58,183 bases of DNA from an uncultured Nitratireductor sp. (GTDB taxonomy: Bacteria; Pseudomonadota; Alphaproteobacteria; Rhizobiales; Rhizobiaceae). The stretch covers positions 1 through 58,183 of the forward strand of contig NZ_CAJXGF010000007.1 in assembly GCF_913053745.1 (NCBI RefSeq), in the 5' to 3' direction. Under the pieces are notes generated by a model. That model saw only the letters and a list, made by a program, of their open reading frames with translations. It was not told the DNA's origin and made no database searches. The translations under genes and the position numbers were made by a program. Position 1 is the first letter of the stretch, and the number at the start of each line of letters is the position of its first letter. This document shows, one piece after another, positions 50,714 to 58,183 of the stretch.

Positions 50714-51805
50714 ATGACATCTTCAGAAACGGCGGTCGCGAGCCGTGAAGTGCCGGCGTATCTCGAATTCTCCTTTACTGGCCGGGCTCTGGAGTATTTC
50801 GGCATATGGATCGTCAACCTGTTCTTGTCGATCATCACGCTCGGCATCTACACCGCCTGGGCCAAGGTACGTCGGCTCCGCTATTTTTATGGAAACACCT
50901 GGCTCGACGGGCACAATTTCGAATACCACGCCCGCCCTGTCAGCATTCTGATCGGACGCATCATCGTTGTGTCGTTGTTGATCGCCTACAATCTGCTTGT
51001 CAGTGTCTCACCCTTCTTCGGACTATTGATTTTTCTGTATCTTTTGGCCTTTCCATGGCTTCTCAACAAATCGATGTCGTTCAATGCGCGCATGACGAGC
51101 TACCGCAATGTGCGGCTCAATTTCCGTGGATCGTACTGGGGGGCGTTGTTGGCCTTCGTGATCATGCCCGTTGTGGCGCTGCTGACCGCCGGTCTCCTGT
51201 TCCCGCTCGCCTCCAAGCTTTCCAACGATTACATCGGTCGTCATCTCGGATACGGCTCGGCGCGGTTCGAAACGCGGGCGCCGCTGAAAGCGCTTTATGG
51301 CAATCTGGGCTCAACGATTCTCTTCGTTATCATGGTGACTTTGGTATGCGCCGGGATCGGTTTTGTGATCGGTTCATCGATGGTCTCCGTCGGCAACATG
51401 ATCGAGAAGGGTGGTGACGAGTTGCTGGATGTACTGACCTTCGGCCCCATCACCGGGGCGCTTATCGGTGGCTACATTGCGTTGGCCGTCGCTTATCTCT
51501 TCTATGCTGCCGGAGTGCGCAACGTCGCCTACAATCATACGGTGCTTGACGGGAAACATCGCCTGACCTCCAGCGTCGGCCGGTTGCGCTATGTCTGGAT
51601 TCTCGTCTCCAACCTGTTTGCGACGATTTTGACACTCGGGCTCCTGCGTCCTTGGGCCGCTGTCCGAACCTGGCGCTATCTGGCGAGCAGCACGGGCCTT
51701 CTTGCCGCGGGCTCACTCGATCATTTCGTTGATGAGGCGGCGCCAGAGGGGAGCGTAGGAGCGGCTGAATTCTTCGATATCGAAGGCATCGATTTCGGGC
51801 TTTGA
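50714..51805 (+). CDS. DUF898 (YjgN-type) membrane protein
   Basis: A 363-residue integral membrane protein with six to eight predicted helices and two DUF898 repeats (LEYFGIWIVNLFLSIITLGIYTAWAKVRRLRYFY, here split as LEYFGIWIVNLFLSI and TLGIYTAWAKVRRLRYFY, about 20-60, and RYVWILVSNLFATILTLGLL with PWAAVRTWRYL, about 290-330). Function unknown. ATG 50714 is preferred over 50648. It lies 52 bases before the M48 peptidase gene; this adjacency recurs in proteobacteria. Confidence 0.82.
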   Translation: MTSSETAVASREVPAYLEFSFTGRALEYFGIWIVNLFLSIITLGIYTAWAKVRRLRYFYGNTWLDGHNFEYHARPVSILIGRIIVVSLLIAYNLLVSVSPFFGLLIFLYLLAFPWLLNKSMSFNARMTSYRNVRLNFRGSYWGALLAFVIMPVVALLTAGLLFPLASKLSNDYIGRHLGYGSARFETRAPLKALYGNLGSTILFVIMVTLVCAGIGFVIGSSMVSVGNMIEKGGDELLDVLTFGPITGALIGGYIALAVAYLFYAAGVRNVAYNHTVLDGKHRLTSSVGRLRYVWILVSNLFATILTLGLLRPWAAVRTWRYLASSTGLLAAGSLDHFVDEAAPEGSVGAAEFFDIEGIDFGL

Positions 51806-51857
51806 GCGCTTGCGCTATCGTGCGAAGACGCAGAACCATGCTCGGAGAAGGTGAGCC

Positions 51858-52898
51858 ATGATAAAGGGACGCTATTTTCCGGCCGGCTCGGCGCGCGTCG
51901 TTGCGGCCAGTCTCTCCGGGACGCGAGATCGGCTCGTCCTGCATCTGGAAAACGAACCGGATGCGGCCGATGCGAAGCTTACCTCAGTCTCCGATCCGAT
52001 TGCGGGTGTTCCACGCAAGCTAACCTTTGCAGATGGCGGCGTTTTCGAAGCACCGCTTGGAGCGGACGTGGACGGTTTGTTGAAAACCGGCGGAACCTTT
52101 TTCGCACGGCTCACGCGACTTGAAGCCAATCTCGGACTGGTGGCCGCTGTGGCTGTGGTGACGATAGGACTCGTCTTTGCTGCCTATCGTTTCGGCATCC
52201 CGCTTCTGGCATCCGGAGCCGCGGCGATTACTCCGGCGCCCGTCGTTGCGGCGATGGATCGCGGGACGCTGGAGACTGTCGACCGTGCCGTCTTTTCACC
52301 GTCGCAATTGAACGCCGGGCGGCGACGGAAACTGCAGGCAATGTTCGAGGAACTGTCGCAACTTGCCGGCGACGACGGGCCGGCGCTGCGGCTGGAGTTG
52401 CGCCAGGGCGGCATGATCGGCCCAAACGCGCTGGCCTTGCCGGGTGGGACAATCATCGTCACCGACGAGCTTGTCGGGCTTGCCGCATCGGATGATGAGA
52501 TCGCCGGTGTTATGGCGCACGAGATCGGCCATGTCCGTGAGAGGCACTCACTGCAGCAGATCTATCGTGTGCTTGGCATCGGTTTTATGGTCGGCCTGGT
52601 CGGCGGCGATGCGAGTCAACTGGTGGACGACGTGGTGACACAAGCCAGTGCACTTCAAGCTCTCGTCTATTCGCGCGAATTCGAAACCCATGCGGACCTA
52701 TACAGCGTCGGGCTGATGGTGAAGGCGGGGCGCGACCCTCTGGCGTTCGTGGGGCTTCTCGATCGGATTGTCAGAGATGCGGGCGGTTCCGGCGAAACCG
52801 GGTGGCTGGCAACGCATCCAGGCACCAAGGACCGGCGAGAAGCCGTGCGCAAGCGCGCCGAGGCGCTGGACGGGGCAGGTGAGACAGCGCAGGAGTAG
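51858..52898 (+). CDS. M48 family metallopeptidase, membrane-anchored
   Basis: A 346-residue zinc peptidase. An N-terminal DUF7092-like domain (about 1-80) is followed by a membrane helix (about 92-112) and the M48 catalytic domain with HEIGH at 221-225 (zinc ligands H221, H225, catalytic E222) and the third ligand in SREFETHADLYSVGLM. The active site is probably periplasmic. Quality control of membrane or outer-membrane proteins is the usual role of M48 relatives such as BepA and HtpX, by analogy only. Confidence 0.88.
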   Translation: MIKGRYFPAGSARVVAASLSGTRDRLVLHLENEPDAADAKLTSVSDPIAGVPRKLTFADGGVFEAPLGADVDGLLKTGGTFFARLTRLEANLGLVAAVAVVTIGLVFAAYRFGIPLLASGAAAITPAPVVAAMDRGTLETVDRAVFSPSQLNAGRRRKLQAMFEELSQLAGDDGPALRLELRQGGMIGPNALALPGGTIIVTDELVGLAASDDEIAGVMAHEIGHVRERHSLQQIYRVLGIGFMVGLVGGDASQLVDDVVTQASALQALVYSREFETHADLYSVGLMVKAGRDPLAFVGLLDRIVRDAGGSGETGWLATHPGTKDRREAVRKRAEALDGAGETAQE

Positions 52899-52913
52899 GG
52901 CCATCGCGCGCCG

Positions 52914-54224
52914 TCATTCCCTGTCGTCGCCATCGCGTTGCTTTCCGTGTCCGAACGTATATCCGGTCTCCACCGCCTGTTTGCCGAACTTTTCGCGCAG
53001 GCTGTCTATGGCGCCTTCAGCCAGTGCACGCTTGTGCGATAGGCGGTCGACCAGATCGGGCGGATCGGCCTTGGCCGCGTCTGTCAGGTCGCTCACCCCG
53101 ATGCCCAGAAGGCGAAAGCGTGTGCCGTCGACCTCGCGTTTCAAAAGGTCGAGGCCGGTGTGAAAAATACGGTCGGCCAACCGGGTCGGATCGCCCAACT
53201 GCCGATTGCGCGTGCGAATGCGAAAGTCGGCGGTCTTGAGTTTCAGAACGACGGTGCGGCCGGCAATTTCGGCTTTCTTGAGGCGGGTGGAGACGCGTTC
53301 CGACAGTGCCCGCAGCACAGGCACCAGTTCCTCCGTCCGGGAAAGGTCGACGTTGAACGTGGTTTCGGAGGAAACGCTTTTGGCCTCGCTGCGTGGCTTC
53401 ACGGTGCGCTCATCCATTCCCCGGGAAAGATGATAAAGTCGGTCCCCCATGGTGCCGTAGCGGCGCATCAGATCGCCGCGCTCCATGGTTTGAAGCTGGC
53501 CGATGGTACGTAACCCATCCTTGGCGAGCGTGGCGGCGAAGGCTTTACCCACACCCCAGATAAGCGTCACGGGTTGCTGCCCGAGGAAGGAGAAGGCCTC
53601 CTCCCTACCGATGACGGAGAAACCGCGCGGCTTGTCCAGATCCGAGGCGACTTTGGCGAGGAATTTACAATAGGAAAGCCCAACCGATACGGTGATGCCA
53701 ACCTCCTCTTCCACTTGGCGTGCAAAACGCGCCAGCACCAGGGCGGGCGGTGCGCTGTGCAGCTTTTCGGTGCCGGCGAGATCTAGAAAGGCCTCGTCTA
53801 TGGAGAGCGGCTCGACCATGGGGGTCAACGCTTCCATCATCGAGCGCACCTGGCGCCCGACGCTGACATACTTTTCCATGTCCGGCTTGATGACGATGGC
53901 TTCGGGACAGGCTTCCAATGCCTTGAACATGGGCATGGCCGAGTGCACGCCGTACATGCGCGCCACGTAGCAGGCGGCGGAGACCACGCCGCGCTGGCCG
54001 CCGCCGACGATGACCGGCTTGTCGCGCAGCTTGGGACGGTCGCGCTTTTCGACGCTGGCGTAGAAGGCGTCGCAGTCGATGTGGGCCAGACTGAGGCGGT
54101 CCAGCTCCTCGTGCCAGATCAGGCGCAGACCGCCACAGGCCGGACAACGTTGCGGCCGCGTGCCGGGGGCGGCCGACTCCGGTTCGGGAAAAGTCTCCAG
54201 GCAGTCGCGGCAAAGTCCGGGCAC
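52914..54224 (-). CDS. dinB: DNA polymerase IV (Y-family), probable hybrid reading frame
   Basis: A 436-residue translesion polymerase. An N-terminal zinc-finger-like module (CRDC and CPACGG, about 5-35) precedes the palm with [13 protein letters not shown], the fingers ([23 protein letters not shown]), SIDEAFLDL (catalytic Asp-Glu), [15 protein letters not shown] and the little finger (about 280-400). Start is GTG 54224, three bases after the ROK kinase stop. The frame is intact, but codon use becomes GC-richer from about 53940 onward, so the N-terminal about 95 residues may belong to segment C and the rest to segment B. Confidence 0.85.
   Translation of the reverse strand: MPGLCRDCLETFPEPESAAPGTRPQRCPACGGLRLIWHEELDRLSLAHIDCDAFYASVEKRDRPKLRDKPVIVGGGQRGVVSAACYVARMYGVHSAMPMFKALEACPEAIVIKPDMEKYVSVGRQVRSMMEALTPMVEPLSIDEAFLDLAGTEKLHSAPPALVLARFARQVEEEVGITVSVGLSYCKFLAKVASDLDKPRGFSVIGREEAFSFLGQQPVTLIWGVGKAFAATLAKDGLRTIGQLQTMERGDLMRRYGTMGDRLYHLSRGMDERTVKPRSEAKSVSSETTFNVDLSRTEELVPVLRALSERVSTRLKKAEIAGRTVVLKLKTADFRIRTRNRQLGDPTRLADRIFHTGLDLLKREVDGTRFRLLGIGVSDLTDAAKADPPDLVDRLSHKRALAEGAIDSLREKFGKQAVETGYTFGHGKQRDGDDRE
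53920..53960. other. Probable join 2, inside dinB
   Basis: Around codons for [15 protein letters not shown] the minus-strand codons change from almost exclusively G/C-ending (GTC TCC GCC GCC TGC TAC GTG) to mixed endings (GCA TTG GAA GCC TGT). The stretch 53921-53940 encodes a nearly invariant DinB motif, a plausible place for two homologous genes to be merged. Less certain than join 1. Confidence 0.5.
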
Positions 54225-54227
54225 GGC

Positions 54228-55172
54228 TCAGGATGCCTCGGCCAGGGCGGCCGGCAGTTCCTCCGGCCGCCACAGACGGGCGGCGCCAAAGACGCCGCTG
54301 GAATCGCCGTGGCGCGCCTTCAGGAGCCGGGTGGCGATGTTGTCGGAGAAGACGTAGCGCGGCAGCAGCGCCGGCACCGTCTCGTAGAAGCGGTCCACGT
54401 TGGACAGTCCGCCGCCCAGCACCACGGCGTCGGGATCGAGGATGTTGATCACCTGGGCCAGGGCGCGGGCCAGGCGGTCCTCGTAGCGGGTGACGGCGGC
54501 CAGCGCCTCGGGCTCGCCCTGCTGGGCGCGCTCCACGATTTCCTTTGCCGTGAGTTCGGGGGCAGCAATATCGGGGCCGCCGGCGCGCCGGAAGTCGTCA
54601 GCCATGCCGGGGCCGGAGAGAAAGGTCTCGATACAGCCCTGCTTGCCGCAATAGCAGTCGGGCCCGGGCAGTTCCGCCGCGCTGCGCCAGGGCAGGGGAT
54701 TGTGGCCCCATTCGCCGGCGATGGCGTTGCAGCCGATCAGTGGGCGGCCGTGGACCACGATGCCGCCGCCGGTCCCGGTGCCGAGGATGGCGGCGAAGAC
54801 CACGTCCGCGCCCGCGGCGGCGCCGTCGGCGGCCTCGGAGAGGGCCAGGCAGTTGGCGTCGTTCATGAGCCGCACCGGACGGCCGAAGGCGGCGGCGAGG
54901 TCGCGATCGAGGGTCTGATTTAGCAGCCAGGTAGAATTGGCATTCTTGATCAAACCTGTGGTTGCCGACAGCGCGCCTGGAATGCCGACGCCGATGCTGC
55001 CGCGCCGGCCGGTCTCCTGTTCAAGCTGTTGAACCAGCGCCGTAATCGCGCTTATGGTGGCGTTGTAGTCACGGCGCGGGGTCGGCACGCGCCTGCGGAC
55101 GATTACGGCGCCGTCGCTGTCGAGGGCGGCGGCCTCAATTTTTGTGCCGCCAAGGTCCACCCCGATCTGCAT
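54228..55172 (-). CDS. ROK family sugar kinase (fructokinase/glucokinase-like)
   Basis: A 314-residue kinase. The ATP-phosphate loop is GVDLGGTKIEAA (about 4-15), catalytic and sugar-binding residues lie in MNDANCLALSEAADG and EWGHNPLPW, and the ROK zinc site is CYCGKQGCIETFLSG (about 173-187). The type is close to Mak/N-acetylglucosamine and fructose kinases; sugar not predictable. It is transcribed toward dinB, with which it forms an operon (stop TGA, three bases, GTG). It diverges from divK. Confidence 0.9.
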   Translation of the reverse strand: MQIGVDLGGTKIEAAALDSDGAVIVRRRVPTPRRDYNATISAITALVQQLEQETGRRGSIGVGIPGALSATTGLIKNANSTWLLNQTLDRDLAAAFGRPVRLMNDANCLALSEAADGAAAGADVVFAAILGTGTGGGIVVHGRPLIGCNAIAGEWGHNPLPWRSAAELPGPDCYCGKQGCIETFLSGPGMADDFRRAGGPDIAAPELTAKEIVERAQQGEPEALAAVTRYEDRLARALAQVINILDPDAVVLGGGLSNVDRFYETVPALLPRYVFSDNIATRLLKARHGDSSGVFGAARLWRPEELPAALAEAS

Positions 55173-55435
55173 GAACTCCCTATCTTTTTGAGACCTACGA
55201 CTGTTCCGGAAAGCGCTGGAATGTTAGCAAAGCTTACCAAATATTAACTTTATTCCTCTATCAATGAAGCTGTGTCGGCGGTCGTGCCACTCACGGTAGA
55301 GAGGGGCAGGACGCAGCCGCGAATTCAGGAAATGTCGGTGCCGTCTTTCACCAGACTGTGCCCTTTACTCACGGGGGTCCCATCGGGCAGGGCAAGCATA
55401 TGATGAATGGAACGAATATCGTCAAGGATACTGGC

Positions 55436-55801
55436 GTGGCGAAGACCGTACTGATCGTCGAGGACAACGAGCTCAACATGAAGCTCTTCCACGATCTGCT
55501 AGAGGCGCACGGTTACAACATCCTGCAGACCAAGGACGGCATGGAGGCCTTGCGCCTGGCGCGTGAGCACCATCCGGATCTGATCCTCATGGATATTCAG
55601 TTGCCGGAGGTCTCCGGCCTGGAGGTCACGAAGTGGATCAAGGAAGACGACAATCTGAAATCGATTCCGGTCGTCGCCGTCACCGCCTTCGCGATGAAGG
55701 GTGACGAAGAGAAGATCCGCGAGGGTGGCTGCGAGGCTTACATCGCCAAGCCGATCTCCGTCACGAATTTCCTGGAGACCGTCGAGCGGTTCCTCAACTA
55801 G
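55436..55801 (+). CDS. divK: Single-domain response regulator DivK
   Basis: A 121-residue receiver domain without output domain. The phosphoacceptor is D53 in [13 protein letters not shown]; acidic pocket in [10 protein letters not shown], switch Thr in VVAVTAFAM, Lys in AKPIS. In Caulobacter-type cell-cycle control DivK lies downstream of PleC/DivJ. I chose GTG 55436 with AAGGA about eight bases upstream, giving the normal family length; ATGs at 55400 and 55403 would add a dozen unconserved residues. pleD follows after 22 bases. Confidence 0.9.
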   Translation: MAKTVLIVEDNELNMKLFHDLLEAHGYNILQTKDGMEALRLAREHHPDLILMDIQLPEVSGLEVTKWIKEDDNLKSIPVVAVTAFAMKGDEEKIREGGCEAYIAKPISVTNFLETVERFLN

Positions 55802-55823
55802 CCGCCGCGGGACCTTTTCCGAT

Positions 55824-57245
55824 ATGACCGCGCGGATTCTGGTCGTCGATGACATTCCGGCGAATGTCAAACTGCTCGAGGTCAAGCTGACCGCCGAGTA
55901 CTTCGACGTCGTGACGGCGTCCGACGGCCCTTCGGCTATTGAACTGGCGCACAGCCAAGCGCCGGACCTCATCCTCAGTGACGTCATGATGCCCGGCATG
56001 GACGGCTTCGAGCTGTGCCAGCGGCTGAAGGCGGACCCCGAGACCAGCCATATTCCTTTGGTCATGGTGACGGCGCTGAGCGACGTCGCCGACCGCGTGC
56101 GCGGCCTGGAGGCCGGCGCCGACGACTTCCTGACCAAGCCGGTCAACGACATCGCGCTCTTCGCGCGCGTTCGCTCGCTGGCGCGGCTCAAGCAGATGAT
56201 GGACGAACTGCGGGTCCGCCAGGCCGCCAGCGGCAACGGTGAGATGCTCACCGAAGCCGACCTGGAGAACGACAGTGAGCTGGGCGATGCGAAGATCCTG
56301 CTGGCCGATTCCAGCGAGACCCTGGCCGGCAAGGTGGAGAGCTACCTGGCCGAGGACGGGCACCGGACCCATCACGTCAAGACCGGCCAGGCCGCCCTGG
56401 CCCTGGCGCAGGCCGAAGCCTTCGACCTGCTGATCGTCAGCCTGCACCTGGGCCAGGAAGACGGCCTCAGGCTGTGCTCGCAGTTTCGCTCGCAGGACGA
56501 CACGCGCCACGTGCCGATCCTGCTGCTGCTGGACGAAGAAGACCTGCCGCGCCTGCCCAAGGGGCTGGAGATCGGCGTCACCGACTATCTGATCAAGCCG
56601 ATCGACCGGAACGAATTGCGCGCCCGCACGCGCACCCAGATTCGCCGCCGCCGCTACCATGACAAGCTGCGCGAGATGCTGCAGCGCTCCGTGGCGCTGG
56701 CCTACACCGACACCCTGACGGGGGTCTACAACCGCCGCTACATGAACGCGCACCTGGACCGCAAGATCATGGAGATCGCGGAGACGGTGAAGCCGGTGTC
56801 GCTCCTGATGTTCGACATCGATCACTTCAAGAGCATCAACGATTCCCATGGTCACAACGCCGGCGACGAAGTGCTGGTCGAACTGGCCAAGCGGGTATCA
56901 CGCGGTGTGCGCGACATCGACCTGGTGTCGCGCTACGGCGGCGAGGAGTTCGTCATCGTCATGCCCGATGCCGACGTCGAGGTGGCGGTGAACGTGGCCG
57001 AGCGTGTCCGCGCCCTGGTCAGCGATCAGCCCTTCACGGTCTCCGGGCAGGTGGGGGAACTGGACGTCAGCATCTCGGTCGGGGTCGCCACCACGCGCGA
57101 CCCGACGGAGACCACCGAGTCCCTGATCGGCCGCGCCGACGAAGCGCTTTACCGGGCGAAGGGACGGGGCCGCAACTGCGTCTGTTCGGCGGAACTGGAC
57201 CAGCTCGCCCAGCGCCACGCCCCCCTGCCGGCCGCCGGCGAGTAG
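55824..57245 (+). CDS. pleD: Diguanylate cyclase response regulator PleD
   Basis: A 473-residue protein with two receiver domains and a GGDEF domain; it makes c-di-GMP from two GTP. REC1 (about 1-125) has phosphoacceptor D53 in LILSDVMMPGMDG. REC2 (about 150-275) has Ser at the phosphoacceptor position (IVSLHLGQEDG), so it is a non-phosphorylated adaptor, as in Caulobacter PleD. The GGDEF active site is GGEEF at 372-376, preceded by an intact product-inhibition I-site RDID at 363-366. Adjacent to divK as is typical for Alphaproteobacteria. Confidence 0.95.
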   Translation: MTARILVVDDIPANVKLLEVKLTAEYFDVVTASDGPSAIELAHSQAPDLILSDVMMPGMDGFELCQRLKADPETSHIPLVMVTALSDVADRVRGLEAGADDFLTKPVNDIALFARVRSLARLKQMMDELRVRQAASGNGEMLTEADLENDSELGDAKILLADSSETLAGKVESYLAEDGHRTHHVKTGQAALALAQAEAFDLLIVSLHLGQEDGLRLCSQFRSQDDTRHVPILLLLDEEDLPRLPKGLEIGVTDYLIKPIDRNELRARTRTQIRRRRYHDKLREMLQRSVALAYTDTLTGVYNRRYMNAHLDRKIMEIAETVKPVSLLMFDIDHFKSINDSHGHNAGDEVLVELAKRVSRGVRDIDLVSRYGGEEFVIVMPDADVEVAVNVAERVRALVSDQPFTVSGQVGELDVSISVGVATTRDPTETTESLIGRADEALYRAKGRGRNCVCSAELDQLAQRHAPLPAAGE

Positions 57246-57322
57246 CCTTCCAAAAGCGCCCCGGGCGGCAGATCTCCCAGACCTGAAAGAGCCCCTTAAG
57301 CGGGGGAGAGGCGGAATCGAAA

Positions 57323-57348
57323 AGCGGCCGCCTGCAAAGGCGACCGCT
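57323..57348 (-). terminator. Weak candidate terminator after rpmG
   Basis: AGCGGCCGCC/GGCGACCGCT imperfect stem in the gap between the convergent pleD and rpmG; on the minus strand it is followed by TTTCGA only. Confidence 0.4.
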
Positions 57349-57376
57349 CGACTCGGTAAAGCAGGAAGTTTCCCGC

Positions 57377-57544
57377 TTACTTCATCTTCGATTCCTTGAA
57401 GATCACGTGCTTGCGCGCCACGGGATCGAATTTCCGCAACTCAAGCTTTTCGGTCATGGTGCGCGGGTTCTTCTTGGCCACGTAGAAGTAGCCCGTGTCC
57501 GCGGTGCTCACCATCTTGATCAGTTGCGTGGCTGGCTTGGCCAT
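57377..57544 (-). CDS. rpmG: 50S ribosomal protein L33
   Basis: A 55-residue basic protein of the large ribosomal subunit. The translation starts [18 protein letters not shown], then [20 protein letters not shown] and [17 protein letters not shown]; this is the L33 family without the zinc-binding cysteines, as usual in Alphaproteobacteria. ATG at 57544, stop TAA at 57379-57377. The pleD-rpmG neighbourhood is common in the class. Confidence 0.95.
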   Translation of the reverse strand: MAKPATQLIKMVSTADTGYFYVAKKNPRTMTEKLELRKFDPVARKHVIFKESKMK

Positions 57545-57666
57545 ATCCGCTGTCCTTTACCTGAACTCATCGAGGTTGCCGGGAAAATACTGTGCCTCGG
57601 GCAACTGTCAAGCCCGGCGCTGCCGCCGCGCCTTGCGCAAGGCAAATTAGGAATAAAGACCTTTGA

Positions 57667-58182
57667 TTAGGAGCCCGAGGAGGTTGGAGCCGCGTGGACG
57701 CTGGCCGCCGTGTCCGGCTGGCCATGCAGTGCCCGGGCATAGAGGCCCGGCTCTTCCAACAGCTGGCGGGCCACCGTGAGGTCGATCTCCGCGTCGTCGC
57801 CTTCGCGGGCCGGGCAGTGGGCCCGCAGCTCCTCGACGGCCGCGTCGTCGTTACTGTCGATGTCTTGCCGGCGCAGCTCCGCCGCCAGGGGCAGGGCGCC
57901 GCTGCGGATGCGGGTCATGACGTCGGCCGGGGTGCTGACGTCGCCGGTGGTGCAGACGTCGGGCAGCACGCCCCGGCGGTGCAGGGCGTAGCCGGAGGGC
58001 GCGTGGAAGCGGGCCCAGGTCAGGTAGAACTCGCCGTGATTGGGCAGCTGGAACACCGTCTGAACGGTGCCCTTGCCGTAGGAGCCGCTGCCGACCAGGA
58101 CGGCGCGGCCGGAATCCTGCAGCGCGGCGGCGACGATCTCGGAGGCCGAGGCCGAACCACCGTCGATCAGCACCACCAGGGG
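57667..58182 (-). CDS. S41 family C-terminal processing peptidase, 3' part (5' end outside window)
   Basis: The last 171 residues of a CtpA-like serine peptidase, starting PLVVLIDGGSASASEI. The catalytic Ser is in GGSASASE and the catalytic Lys in GSGSYGKGTVQTV; the segment FYLTWARFHAPSG follows, then RGVLPDVCTTG. The C-terminal 110 residues are Ala/Asp/Glu-rich and less conserved. The N-terminal PDZ domain would lie beyond the window edge. Likely exported, acting on periplasmic or membrane proteins. Confidence 0.88.
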   Translation of the reverse strand, partial: PLVVLIDGGSASASEIVAAALQDSGRAVLVGSGSYGKGTVQTVFQLPNHGEFYLTWARFHAPSGYALHRRGVLPDVCTTGDVSTPADVMTRIRSGALPLAAELRRQDIDSNDDAAVEELRAHCPAREGDDAEIDLTVARQLLEEPGLYARALHGQPDTAASVHAAPTSSGS

Positions 58183-58183
58183 C

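Overview
The window does not read as one genome. It looks like three bacterial genomes joined end to end, with two joins that I can place inside genes. Segment A (1 to about 15.6 kb) is visibly AT-richer. It has the gene repertoire of a marine gammaproteobacterium; a Methylophaga-like methylotroph is my best guess, from general familiarity only. Segment B (about 15.6 to 53.9 kb) is GC-rich and has the gene order of an alphaproteobacterium of the Rhizobiales/Phyllobacteriaceae type. Segment C (about 53.9 kb to the end) is GC-richer still, with a divK-pleD-rpmG block typical of Alphaproteobacteria, perhaps a Rhodospirillales/Kiloniellales relative. No rRNA, tRNA, CRISPR array, insertion sequence or phage gene was recognised. 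No gap between genes exceeds 300 bases.

Segment A carries, in order: the 3' end of nth (endonuclease III), a DUF1841 gene, an MDR oxidoreductase, a membrane-anchored cytochrome c5-type protein, a complete seven-part mrp Na+/H+ antiporter operon (A and B fused) ending in a DUF188 gene, a cytochrome b561-type protein, then rep and comM on the minus strand, a DUF481 outer-membrane protein, ppnP, ubiK, and the 3' end of a HerA-like (DUF853) ATPase gene. That last gene is cut at 15622.

Join 1 lies at 15602-15622. The same 21 bases encode part of the DUF853 protein in one frame and part of the PHA synthase PhaC in another. Each gene is truncated exactly there. This is what an assembler produces when two unrelated genomes share one short word.

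Segment B is mostly core metabolism and information processing: phaC (5' part), a lipoprotein, an alaC-like aminotransferase, hom, glpX, recJ, a patatin-like protein, folE-hisI, a NifU/IscU-like scaffold, yidD, a DUF2267 gene, thrS, a secreted protein of unknown function, a nitroreductase/flavin-reductase pair, a MaoC/CitE-like pair, a DUF2336 gene, parE, the glycine cleavage operon gcvTHP behind a tandem glycine riboswitch, an XRE regulator, a glutathione-dependent formaldehyde oxidation cluster (adhC-DUF188-fghA), propionyl-CoA carboxylase alpha, a HAD phosphatase, dnaE, and a DUF898/M48 peptidase pair, ending in dinB.

Join 2 is inferred inside dinB, around 53.92-53.96 kb. The reading frame continues there, but codon use changes near a highly conserved stretch. 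Segment C then holds a ROK sugar kinase (upstream of dinB in the same operon), divK, pleD, rpmG and the 3' part of an S41 peptidase gene.

I found no convincing undescribed biological system. The most important observation is the chimeric structure. Gene neighbourhoods that cross either join should not be interpreted biologically.
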